The notes under the pieces were generated by a model. That model worked only from the letters and a program-made list of their open reading frames with translations. It made no database searches and was not told the origin of the DNA. A stretch of 37,432 nt of DNA, taken from positions 1 to 37,432 of the forward strand of contig JAPONS010000089.1 of the NCBI GenBank assembly GCA_026713825.1. Reading direction: 5' to 3'. The DNA is from Chloroflexota bacterium. GTDB lineage: Bacteria > Chloroflexota > Dehalococcoidia > Lucifugimonadales > UBA1127. Made by a program: the position numbers and the translations under genes. Below are positions 16,369-23,682 of this stretch, in pieces. Positions within the stretch are counted from its first letter, which is position 1; the number at the start of each line of letters is the position of its first letter.

Positions 16369-16812
16369 TCACTCCATACCGTCTGAAAACTGCCACCCGT
16401 TGTCAAATGCAAGCCACTTGACGCGCCACACGTACTTGATCCCGCCCTTGTCTAGCGAGACCAGCTTGCATAAATATTTGTCCTCTTGGTTGAGCGAAAT
16501 TGGTGAAGGGCCACCTGAATTGATGAAGTCCAACGCCCGGAGCACTTGCGTATCCCTAGGGCCCTCAACTTGAATCGACCAATAATCGAAGCCACCCTGA
16601 AAGCCCACGCCAGAGAGGTTGTGAAGCTCGACCCTATACGTAAGGGAACCGCTGAAGTAGGCATCGTTGGCAGCCTGGATTTCAGCATTGGCATTCCGGC
16701 GTTCCTCTTCCGCATCCCTGCCATGTATTTGCATCCAATCGCCCATGGACAATCGGTCCAATGGGTTGGTCCTTTGCCAATCGGCTTGGAGCAAAACAGG
16801 GTCGACCACCAT
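16369..16812 (-). CDS. Hypothetical protein, 147 aa
   Basis: I do not recognise this protein. It is soluble, without signal peptide or membrane segment. It begins MVVDPVLLQADWQRTNP, has an Ala/Asn/Glu-rich helical stretch (about 34-50) and then alternating hydrophobic patterns suggesting beta strands, with several Trp in the last 40 residues (VWRVKWLAFDNGWQFSDGME). Base composition is more AT-rich than its neighbours, like the helicase unit at 18375-22433. No good Shine-Dalgarno precedes the ATG at 16812, so it could be an acquired gene or a fragment of a longer one. It stands alone between the convergent ThDP gene and the downstream side of the second Rieske gene. Confidence 0.5.
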   Translation of the reverse strand: MVVDPVLLQADWQRTNPLDRLSMGDWMQIHGRDAEEERRNANAEIQAANDAYFSGSLTYRVELHNLSGVGFQGGFDYWSIQVEGPRDTQVLRALDFINSGGPSPISLNQEDKYLCKLVSLDKGGIKYVWRVKWLAFDNGWQFSDGME

Positions 16813-16903
16813 AATGTCTGCTCGGCACCTATGCAGCCAGGGCTACACTCCCCCGCACCGTAAACAGACTCTCAAATAAAGTGTCACGGATTCCTCCAAA
16901 CAG

Positions 16904-16931
16904 AACGGGGGCCCCAGAAGAGGCCCCCGTT
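16904..16931 (-). terminator. Terminator of the second Rieske gene
   Basis: The 10-bp perfect stem AACGGGGGCC (16904-16913) / GGCCCCCGTT (16922-16931) lies 24 bp beyond the Rieske stop. Read on the minus strand it is followed by CTGTTTGG, a weak T-rich tail. Confidence 0.7.
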
Positions 16932-16954
16932 TCCCAATGCCTGATTGAGGTATC

Positions 16955-18292
16955 TTACCGGTGCGGACCGCGGTCCGCACCCTCAAGCTCCGGCCGGTCC
17001 ACGAACGCCTTGCGCAGATCGCGGGTCGCCTCAAACCAGCCCTGCCCCTTGGGCAAGATGGTGCCGCCCGATCGCTCCTGGTAAAGCTCCGGGCGGTCTA
17101 CCGTGGCGGGAACCATACCTTCCTGCAGGTTGATGGAGGCGCTGATGATGCGTCGCCGGGTCTTGATGACCATGGAGTCGCTTGATCCAAGGTGCTCCTT
17201 GGTACGGTCAGCAATGGCGCCCATTTGCTCCGTCACCGACTGGTCCTGCAGGTGGATGCCGCTGATGCCGGTGAAGATCTTGTTGGTCTTCTGCGCCTCG
17301 CGGTCGATGCGGTAGTCGTTCTCCGCGCGAGCGGCCAGGCGCCAGCGGCCCAGGAAGCCGGTGCCCTGGGGGAGGAACTGGGGAAGGAGGCTGGCGCCCG
17401 GAACGTTGGTTCCTAGGCCGGCGCTGCCGATGCCGCGGGCGACGGGGTTGGGGCCGGAGATGTTCCAGAACATCGTGTGCTCGTCGTCGATCGGCACCCA
17501 TGCCCGCACCAGGATCTGCCACCCCAGCACGCTGGTCGGGATCATGGTGTAGAAGGGCAGCAGAAAGTGGGCGATGCGCCAGTAGATGGAGTCCTCTTCC
17601 GCCGGTCGCCACGCGCCGTAGGACGTGCCGTAGTCCGTGTCGACCACGTCGTAGCCGAGGGGAGCGCGGTCTCTGACCGTATAGTAGTCGTAGGAGCCTG
17701 GCGACAGCTTGTCGGCCGTCACGCTGCCGAGGTGCAGGAAGCCCAGGTGAGACGTGTCGATGTCGCCCTCAAGCGCCTGCACGAAGTTGCAGTCACGCAT
17801 GGCCGTCCAGACCGACTGCTCGACGTCGTCGGGCAACATGTTCGGCTCGATGTCCGGCAGCGGCGGAAGCTCCCTGCGTGGGCCCATGTATGTCCAGATG
17901 ATGCCGCTGCGCTCCATGCAGGGGTAGGCCTTGATCTTGACCTTGTCCTTGAAATTGGACTCGGCGGGTTCCGACGGCATGTCGACGCAGTCACCGTTCA
18001 CGTCGAACTTCCATCCATGGTAGACGCAGCGGAGCCCGCACTCCTCATTGCGCCCGAAGAAGAGGCTCGTGCGCCGGTGCGGACAATAGTTATCGATGAG
18101 CCCCACCTTGCCGTCGGTGTCGCGGAAGGCGACGAGGTCCTCGCTGAGCAGGCGCACGCGGACGGGGTCGCTGTCCGGGCTCGGCAGCTCCCTCGACATG
18201 AGGGCGGGGATCCAATGCTGCCGAATCATCTCGCCGGTGGGCGTCCCCGGCCCCACCTGACACATCAGTGCATTGTCACTGGCGGATAGCAT
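16955..18292 (-). CDS. Rieske [2Fe-2S] aromatic-ring-hydroxylating oxygenase, second copy
   Basis: This is a paralogue of the oxygenase at 597-1886, predicted to hydroxylate an organic compound with an external reductase. The 445-residue protein has Rieske ligands C70-P-H72 and C89-V-Y-H92, at the same residue numbers as its paralogue, and the iron-site motif D179-T-S-H182-x4-H187. The frame opens at 18313, but that ATG precedes the ribosome binding site GGGGAGGAG. The ATG at 18290-18292 follows this site and aligns with the paralogue's start. Identity to the paralogue is near complete around residues 70-124 and clearly lower elsewhere, which suggests different substrates on a common electron-transfer surface. 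It has its own promoter and terminator and stands alone. Confidence 0.93.
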   Translation of the reverse strand: MLSASDNALMCQVGPGTPTGEMIRQHWIPALMSRELPSPDSDPVRVRLLSEDLVAFRDTDGKVGLIDNYCPHRRTSLFFGRNEECGLRCVYHGWKFDVNGDCVDMPSEPAESNFKDKVKIKAYPCMERSGIIWTYMGPRRELPPLPDIEPNMLPDDVEQSVWTAMRDCNFVQALEGDIDTSHLGFLHLGSVTADKLSPGSYDYYTVRDRAPLGYDVVDTDYGTSYGAWRPAEEDSIYWRIAHFLLPFYTMIPTSVLGWQILVRAWVPIDDEHTMFWNISGPNPVARGIGSAGLGTNVPGASLLPQFLPQGTGFLGRWRLAARAENDYRIDREAQKTNKIFTGISGIHLQDQSVTEQMGAIADRTKEHLGSSDSMVIKTRRRIISASINLQEGMVPATVDRPELYQERSGGTILPKGQGWFEATRDLRKAFVDRPELEGADRGPHR

Positions 18293-18331
18293 AGTTTTCT
18301 CCTCCCCTTGCATACGAAAAGACTTGCGGGG

Positions 18332-18360
18332 AGTGTAGTGACTGAGGGTGCAGGCGTCAA
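18332..18360 (-). promoter_or_regulatory. Promoter of the second Rieske gene
   Basis: On the minus strand, the -35 TTGACG (18355-18360, 5 of 6) and the -10 TACACT (18332-18337, 4 of 6) are 17 bp apart. Start would be near 18325, giving a leader of about 33 nt. It sits between this gene and the stop of the helicase gene upstream on the same strand. Confidence 0.6.
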
Positions 18361-18374
18361 GGTGAGGGGGAGTG

Positions 18375-21287
18375 TTACTGGAATACGAGATCCGCCGCAG
18401 CGAGAAGGATAAGGTCGTTGGGATGGCGAAACATTGTGCACCGGCTTGTCAAACGAGCGGCAGCCTCTGAGTCCAGTATATCGAGAAGGTGCCTACGCTC
18501 ATCAGGTTCAAGGGCATGAGGCTCAACACGATAATCAGCCGGCTCAGTCAACATATCACCGAAGAATCGCGGGTGTGCAACAGGTGCTTTTTTTCCCTCT
18601 GGCAAAAATACTGGCAGCAACTCCTCCTCGCTTGCCACACCTTGGTCGTTTTGCCAGCGAAGTTTGAAGAGGGCAAGGGCCCCTGAAACCTCGCTAGGAA
18701 CACTTGCGAATTCGCCTCTGAACTCAGGGGATTGAGCATACTCAATGAGCCACTTGAAGAACTCACTGCGAAAGTCCATTTGAGCTATGTCACCGTGTTC
18801 TTGGGCAAGTTGCCGGTCGGCAGTGACCACTACGTTGGAAGCGCGTGGTCGAAACTCAGAGAAGGCTCCGATGAGTTCCGGGGGCAAGTTTAGCCCTAAT
18901 GCGCGCCCACCAAACCGACGCTCATATGTAATGCCTTTGTACGGGAGAATACCTTCCAAGAAGGCCAATACGTCGCTGGCACCAAGTGCATACAGAGTAG
19001 ATGAGGTCGTTGGATCATACCCTTTCACATTGGCGAACAATCTATCTTGTTGCTCTTTAGCTTCTCTGGCACGTCGCAACGCTTCTTCTACTTCTGCCTC
19101 AGTGTGATTGATGTTCATTGCCTGACTGTTGGCTAGTAGCTCCGCCATGTCAAGCCGTTCTAACAGTTCACCCACGATTTCGGTTTCCATGCCCTCCTGA
19201 TACTCAGCACTGACATGAGCCATATCTTGTGCAATGGCGTACACTCTTTGCAACATGAGGCCAAGCGTTTGATTGTCAAACCCATCGCTAGAAGTCAGAT
19301 TAAACACCATGACACGTTCGTTTTGACCATAGCGATACAGCCGCCCTGCGCGCTGCACAAGACGGCTGGGGTTCCATGGCAGGTCGTAGTTTGCCATGAC
19401 ATGGCAGCGGTAGTGTAAATTGATCCCTTCCCCACCGGCCTCAGTGGAAACCAGGAACATGGCGCTATCGTCATTGGCAAACGCGCTTGTAGTTTCCCGC
19501 TTTTGCTCCAAACTCATGCCACCATTGAGTGTGAGAACACGTGAGAGAGGGAAGCGCTCTTGCAAAGCCTCCACCAAGTAATCTTGTGTGGATCGATATT
19601 CGGTGAATACCAGAAGTTTCTTGGCTTCTTCGTGCAAGGGAGTAGCAATCTCCGACAAGAATGACTCTAACTTCAAGTCCGATGTCTTCACGGCAGGAAT
19701 GGATGCAAGGAGCCCTTCGATGTATTCTTTCTCTCCAGTAAAGAACGTCTGAGCACCCAATAACTGTTCAGTAAGACTATCCGCTGCATTGCCGAGATTG
19801 TCATCACCGTCGGTTCCGTCCTCGTAAGCATCTCTGTCTGTGTCAATGTTCATGGGAGGAGAAATAGGTGCACTGGGCCTTACGGCTACCGTAACCGCAG
19901 AGTCAGTTCGCCTCTCAAGCCGGGCCAGTCTCCTGTTCAGAGCGTCCTCGATTGCCTTGATGCTGGATGATGCTAGTTTCCGGTATGTTGTCATGACAAA
20001 ACCAATTGCTCGCCCTTGAACTCCACCTCTACGAGAAGCGCTATAGCCGTTGCGCAAATACTGCAAAAGTTGCTCACTGAAAGCTTGGGCCTCTGTAGAG
20101 AGCGCAACCTCGATTCTGCGTGTGTCCTGTCCTCTGAAAAGGAACTCTCCGTTGACGTCTGTGGCAAGACTCTTTCTATTGCGAAGCACCATCTCAGGCA
20201 CGACTTGATTGTCAAAGAAAATGTTACGTAAACGTTGATGTAAATCTGGGCGTAGCAGGTTCAATAGATTCACAAATTGCTCGGAGTGTCCTTGATGCGG
20301 CGTTCCAGTCAAGAAAACACACGCGTCAGTTTGAAGCCTTAGTTTTTGGAGAAGATTGTATCGAAGTGTAGTGGCTTGGCCGTGAATCTTGCTCAAATGG
20401 TGAGCTTCGTCACATACAATGACATCCCATACTCCGGAGGCCATAAATCGCTGAAGGTGGTTATCCGTCTTTGCTCTATCTATCGAAACGATCACTTTTT
20501 CGTATAGCCTCCAATGAGAGAGGTTATCGGTAGTGATAGAAAAGTCCAAGCCATAAATGCGGAACTCTTCATTAAACTTGTTCTTCATCTCATCTTGCCA
20601 CTGACGAACCACCGCCGCGGGACAGACAACCAAGACCCGCCGCACTTGGCGCTGCCGCTTCATTGCCGCAAGGAGCAGGCCAACCTCAATAGTCTTTCCC
20701 AAGCCAACATCATCGGCTATGAGCCAATTCCGTTGGTCAGCGGTCATGATGCGATGGACAAGATCTATCTGATGTGGAAGCGGGTCCACATCCAGCCTGT
20801 CAAGGGATCCGGTTACCTGATTCCAAGAATCCAAGGCGTAAGCAAGCGCTTTGAGTCTGAAGCGCTGTACAGCGTCGGGGTCCGAGACCTCGCCGCGCGG
20901 AAACTTGAGGCGCGCGTCCATGACGCGTGCTAGGTTCTCGTACGGCAACCAGCGGCTTTCCCCTGTTGTGTGCAGTTGCACCAACGCGAGTTCGCGATCA
21001 CCAATAGTCCGCACCGCGCGGATTGTACCGGTGCCCAACGAATGCCGAGTATTGGACACAGGTTGGTCTTTGACGACGAAACCTAGCTGGAAACCGCATC
21101 GCAGTTCATCCAACTGATGCCAGCGAAGCCCGTCCCGCCATTTCACCAGAACCAACGTGTTGTCGCCCTGCTCCTTGCGGTCGTTGACTTCTCCGATGGA
21201 GACTGAATCCCTCTGCAAAGGTGTTGCTAGCGACACCCAACAACCTTTGACTGGGACCAGACGCAAGGACGCTTGTGGATGAGTCAT
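18375..21287 (-). CDS. SNF2/RapA-like superfamily 2 DNA translocase
   Basis: This is a Swi2/Snf2-type ATPase of 970 aa that would translocate on duplex DNA and remodel bound proteins. Two small beta-rich segments at about 15-66 and 84-124 resemble the tandem Tudor-like N-terminal domains of RapA. Lobe 1 has motif I DDVGLGKTI (192-200), DEAH (293-296) and TGTP (327-330). An insert with an acidic patch (about 482-505) separates it from lobe 2, which has TEAGGEGINL (615-624) and QRAGRLYRYGQ (645-655). About 300 uncharacterised residues follow. The ATG at 21287 follows GGAGG by 10 nt; a TTG three codons earlier is too close to that site. It starts 24 bp after the acidic-protein gene. Lower GC than the flanks suggests transfer. 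RapA-like recycling of RNA polymerase or phage defence (compare DrmD and DpdE) are both possible. Confidence 0.85.
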   Translation of the reverse strand: MTHPQASLRLVPVKGCWVSLATPLQRDSVSIGEVNDRKEQGDNTLVLVKWRDGLRWHQLDELRCGFQLGFVVKDQPVSNTRHSLGTGTIRAVRTIGDRELALVQLHTTGESRWLPYENLARVMDARLKFPRGEVSDPDAVQRFRLKALAYALDSWNQVTGSLDRLDVDPLPHQIDLVHRIMTADQRNWLIADDVGLGKTIEVGLLLAAMKRQRQVRRVLVVCPAAVVRQWQDEMKNKFNEEFRIYGLDFSITTDNLSHWRLYEKVIVSIDRAKTDNHLQRFMASGVWDVIVCDEAHHLSKIHGQATTLRYNLLQKLRLQTDACVFLTGTPHQGHSEQFVNLLNLLRPDLHQRLRNIFFDNQVVPEMVLRNRKSLATDVNGEFLFRGQDTRRIEVALSTEAQAFSEQLLQYLRNGYSASRRGGVQGRAIGFVMTTYRKLASSSIKAIEDALNRRLARLERRTDSAVTVAVRPSAPISPPMNIDTDRDAYEDGTDGDDNLGNAADSLTEQLLGAQTFFTGEKEYIEGLLASIPAVKTSDLKLESFLSEIATPLHEEAKKLLVFTEYRSTQDYLVEALQERFPLSRVLTLNGGMSLEQKRETTSAFANDDSAMFLVSTEAGGEGINLHYRCHVMANYDLPWNPSRLVQRAGRLYRYGQNERVMVFNLTSSDGFDNQTLGLMLQRVYAIAQDMAHVSAEYQEGMETEIVGELLERLDMAELLANSQAMNINHTEAEVEEALRRAREAKEQQDRLFANVKGYDPTTSSTLYALGASDVLAFLEGILPYKGITYERRFGGRALGLNLPPELIGAFSEFRPRASNVVVTADRQLAQEHGDIAQMDFRSEFFKWLIEYAQSPEFRGEFASVPSEVSGALALFKLRWQNDQGVASEEELLPVFLPEGKKAPVAHPRFFGDMLTEPADYRVEPHALEPDERRHLLDILDSEAAARLTSRCTMFRHPNDLILLAAADLVFQ

Positions 21288-21311
21288 AGTTTCCAAGCCT
21301 CCGGGTAGAGA

Positions 21312-22433
21312 TTACCATCCTAGCCCGTCATGCCAGTCCACAGGGTCATGCCAATCTTGCCGCGCAAACCAAGATTGTGCTCCACGGTCTTGCCGAAACT
21401 CTTCAATATCTTCATAGGTCGTAATCTTGCCAGGCAACTTGGATTTCGGAATGTGTAGCAAGTCCATACTCAGGTCTGGTCTGTACTGCCAGTCCTCTGC
21501 CTCATGAAGCTGTGCTCGGTAGACAGCAAAATCCACCAGTGAGAACAAGCCGTTGTCAACTCGGGTCCATACATTCAGGTTATCCCAGTCCTCAACCCAC
21601 TCCTCGTTGATAATTTCATATATGGCGCAATCGATTCGCGAGTTGATGAGGCGCAAAGCCTTATCGAGGGTAAGCACCCTGTAATCCAGAATCGTCTCCC
21701 AATTCCATGCCCTCTTTTTTTCGGGATCCTTCCGCCACGTCAGCTTTCCCCACAGATCCTCACTTTCGGACCAGTGGGATCGGAAGGCGAGAAACATATC
21801 TAAAGAGCGTCCGTTCCAATTGTTGTCCTTCAACCATGAAAACCATCTGCCAAAGCGGGAACTGCTCATTAGTAACAATGTTTGCATGACCTCGGCCTTT
21901 ACGGTTTCGTTGATCCCGTCAATGCCGCTCAGCCACATACTGATATCCAGTTCCCGTCGGTTGAGATCACCCCTTGGGACAAAGATGGGTTGCCGATCAT
22001 TTTCCAAATCCTCTGGTGTAACGATACTCCACTCTGGGTCATCCAACGGGTCGAAGACTCGTTGGATTGTATGACCGGCATTCTCTTGCGGGATGTCCCA
22101 AACCTCATCCGATTCGGATGAGGTTTCGTCATCTTCCTCAGCCTCGTTAGGAGAGACTGCCCCTTGTTGCGATTCATCGGCCTCGTCATCAGGTGCAACA
22201 AGAGGTACTGTGTCTGGCTCGTCTGAGGCTTCAAGGGGGGCCTCATAGTCCTCGTCAGTGACAAAAACATCTTCTCGGAACAACGGCGTCTCCGACGCCT
22301 GCGGTGCTACCACAGCCTCCCATGGGTCATCTATGAGTTCCGACACAACCAAGGTGGCCGAGTAGTCTTCCTCTGACCACCGGTTGTTGAGCTCAAAGCT
22401 CAACTGGCTAGGTTGATGACGCCGCTGTGGCAT
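21312..22433 (-). CDS. Acidic protein of unknown function, partner of the SNF2 ATPase
   Basis: I do not recognise this 373-residue protein. Residues about 20-140 are strongly acidic and low-complexity, rich in Glu, Asp, Ser and Pro. The rest (about 150-373) looks like an ordered Trp-rich alpha/beta domain, ending in the near-repeat WHDPVDWHDGLGW. There is no signal peptide or membrane segment. I used the ATG at 22433, preceded by GAGG. The frame continues to a TTG at 22493, and an ATG at 22475 would add a Cys-containing N terminus (CMSCALRYPC), so the start is uncertain. The stop is 24 bp before the ATPase start and both genes share low GC, so they form one operon. The acidic region might bind the ATPase or mimic DNA; that is speculation. 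Confidence 0.7.
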   Translation of the reverse strand: MPQRRHQPSQLSFELNNRWSEEDYSATLVVSELIDDPWEAVVAPQASETPLFREDVFVTDEDYEAPLEASDEPDTVPLVAPDDEADESQQGAVSPNEAEEDDETSSESDEVWDIPQENAGHTIQRVFDPLDDPEWSIVTPEDLENDRQPIFVPRGDLNRRELDISMWLSGIDGINETVKAEVMQTLLLMSSSRFGRWFSWLKDNNWNGRSLDMFLAFRSHWSESEDLWGKLTWRKDPEKKRAWNWETILDYRVLTLDKALRLINSRIDCAIYEIINEEWVEDWDNLNVWTRVDNGLFSLVDFAVYRAQLHEAEDWQYRPDLSMDLLHIPKSKLPGKITTYEDIEEFRQDRGAQSWFARQDWHDPVDWHDGLGW

Positions 22434-22499
22434 GGCAATCGGCCTCAAGCACGGGTATCGAAGTGCACAGGACATGCAGCCGACAAAATCCAATACAGG

Positions 22500-22513
22500 T
22501 TAGTGTACACTAA
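22500..22513. promoter_or_regulatory. 14-bp perfect palindrome upstream of the SNF2 operon
   Basis: TTAGTGTACACTAA is a perfect dyad in the 143-bp gap between PAC2 and the acidic-protein gene. Its position just before the operon suits an operator for a dimeric repressor. No regulator gene is adjacent. It could also mark the edge of the low-GC unit. Confidence 0.35.
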
Positions 22514-22561
22514 AGACTGGATAAAGGATGAATAGCGCGAGAGAAGTCGCGACGACAACCC

Positions 22562-22600
22562 CAGCGCCGGACAACCCTAGTTCGGGTTGTCCAGGCGCTG
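22562..22600 (-). terminator. Hairpin at the end of the PAC2 gene
   Basis: The left arm (CAGCGCC plus GGACAACCC, 22562-22577) pairs with the right arm (GGGTTGTCC, one bulged A, GGCGCTG, 22584-22600) around a 6-nt loop. The PAC2 stop codon (22577-22579) lies at the loop edge, so coding and terminator sequence overlap. There is no clear T tract on either side. Confidence 0.5.
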
Positions 22601-23479
22601 GCTCATGTCCGCGAGGAAGCTCTGGATGTCGGCGGGGAGGTCCGAAGCGGCTTCTTCTTCGGCGGAACGCTCCTCCGCCGAGTTGGGGTGGCGCGAGTCG
22701 TAGTAGGATTCCAAGCGCTTGACCAACTCCTGCGCCGCCGGGTTGTTCTTGATCTCCGAGTCGAGCTCTGCGTACTGTTTGCGGCCCGCCTCTGTCTGCG
22801 GGAGGTCTGCAGGCATGGTGTAGACGGTGGCGAGGATTTCCAGCAGCCGCGCCGTGCCCGCGTAGTCGTGCTCCAATTGCGCGTACTGCGGCAGCCGAAC
22901 CATGAAGCTGACATCCTCGACGCCGATCTTGGGTAACTCCTGCGAGAGGAGGTTCATGATCGAGGTTGGCCCCTCGTAGTTGCTGCGCCGCCGCGAGACG
23001 AGCCCCCGCAGGCCCGTCATCGGTTCGCCGTTGAGGGTGCCGGTGACTTGGAGGGGGCGAGTGTGCGGCGCGGCGTCGTACATGGCCCCGATGCGGCTGT
23101 ACCGCTTCACATGTAGCGCCTTCAACACTTCGAGGATGGAGGCGATGTAGTCCTCGGCGTTTGCGTGAGGTTCGCGCACCTGCATCAGAATGATGGGCGG
23201 ATCTGTGAGGCCCGACAAGTGGCTCACCCGGGTGTTGGGGACACGCTGCACGCGCTGCCCGTTGCGAAAACGCGTCGTCGGGCGGTAGCGCGTGAAGTCG
23301 AAGAAGGCGCCTGGCTTCTCCAATCGGCCAAGCTCCTGGGAGCCGAAGTAACGCTCGAGACGGCGCAGGGTGAGTGTGCCCACGCTGCCTGCGTCGAGCC
23401 ATGGGTAGAGCATGGCGATGACGTGCGGCTCTTCAATGTGAGGGATCGGTTCAGTGAACTCAAATGCGCCGATCTTCAT
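22577..23479 (-). CDS. PAC2 (proteasome assembly chaperone) family protein
   Basis: The protein matches bacterial PAC2-family proteins (PF09754 type), related to archaeal and eukaryotic proteasome assembly chaperones. In bacteria the role is poorly defined. The 300-residue sequence begins MKIGAFEFTEPIPHIEEPHVIAMLYPWLDAG, has the family-like core PPIILMQVREPHANAEDY with a following helix, and the segment MTGLRGLVSRRRSNYEGPTSIMNLLSQEL. It ends in an acidic helical tail with a hydrophobic repeat (about 255-296) that could be a coiled coil. A second long frame on the same strand (22500-23402) is a shadow: Arg/Pro/Ala-rich and without any domain. Upstream it diverges from a lipoprotein gene. No proteasome genes are in the window. 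The family call is from pattern memory. Confidence 0.72.
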   Translation of the reverse strand: MKIGAFEFTEPIPHIEEPHVIAMLYPWLDAGSVGTLTLRRLERYFGSQELGRLEKPGAFFDFTRYRPTTRFRNGQRVQRVPNTRVSHLSGLTDPPIILMQVREPHANAEDYIASILEVLKALHVKRYSRIGAMYDAAPHTRPLQVTGTLNGEPMTGLRGLVSRRRSNYEGPTSIMNLLSQELPKIGVEDVSFMVRLPQYAQLEHDYAGTARLLEILATVYTMPADLPQTEAGRKQYAELDSEIKNNPAAQELVKRLESYYDSRHPNSAEERSAEEEAASDLPADIQSFLADMSQRLDNPN

Positions 23480-23682
23480 GGCCGCATGGTGCCAGAAAAC
23501 TCCCAGATTTGCAACTATCCACCCATAGAAACTGCATCCTGACTGCCTTTCTCCCTAAATGAGACCATATCTCTACCCTCTAGGGCCAACCCTGTTTTAC
23601 AATGAAAGACGGTTGCCCATCTTCCGATGTCCTGCCAGTCCTAAGGGGCTTTGCCTCGAAACCCTTACGATGGAGAAGCAAA

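Noticed and set aside
18375-22433. DISARM or dpd system
   Set aside because: Only an SNF2 ATPase is shared; methylase, DrmA/B/C or Dpd partners are not in the window.
22500-23402. 300-aa minus-strand frame overlapping PAC2
   Set aside because: Arg/Pro/His-rich composition typical of a GC-rich wrong frame; the alternative frame reads as a normal protein.
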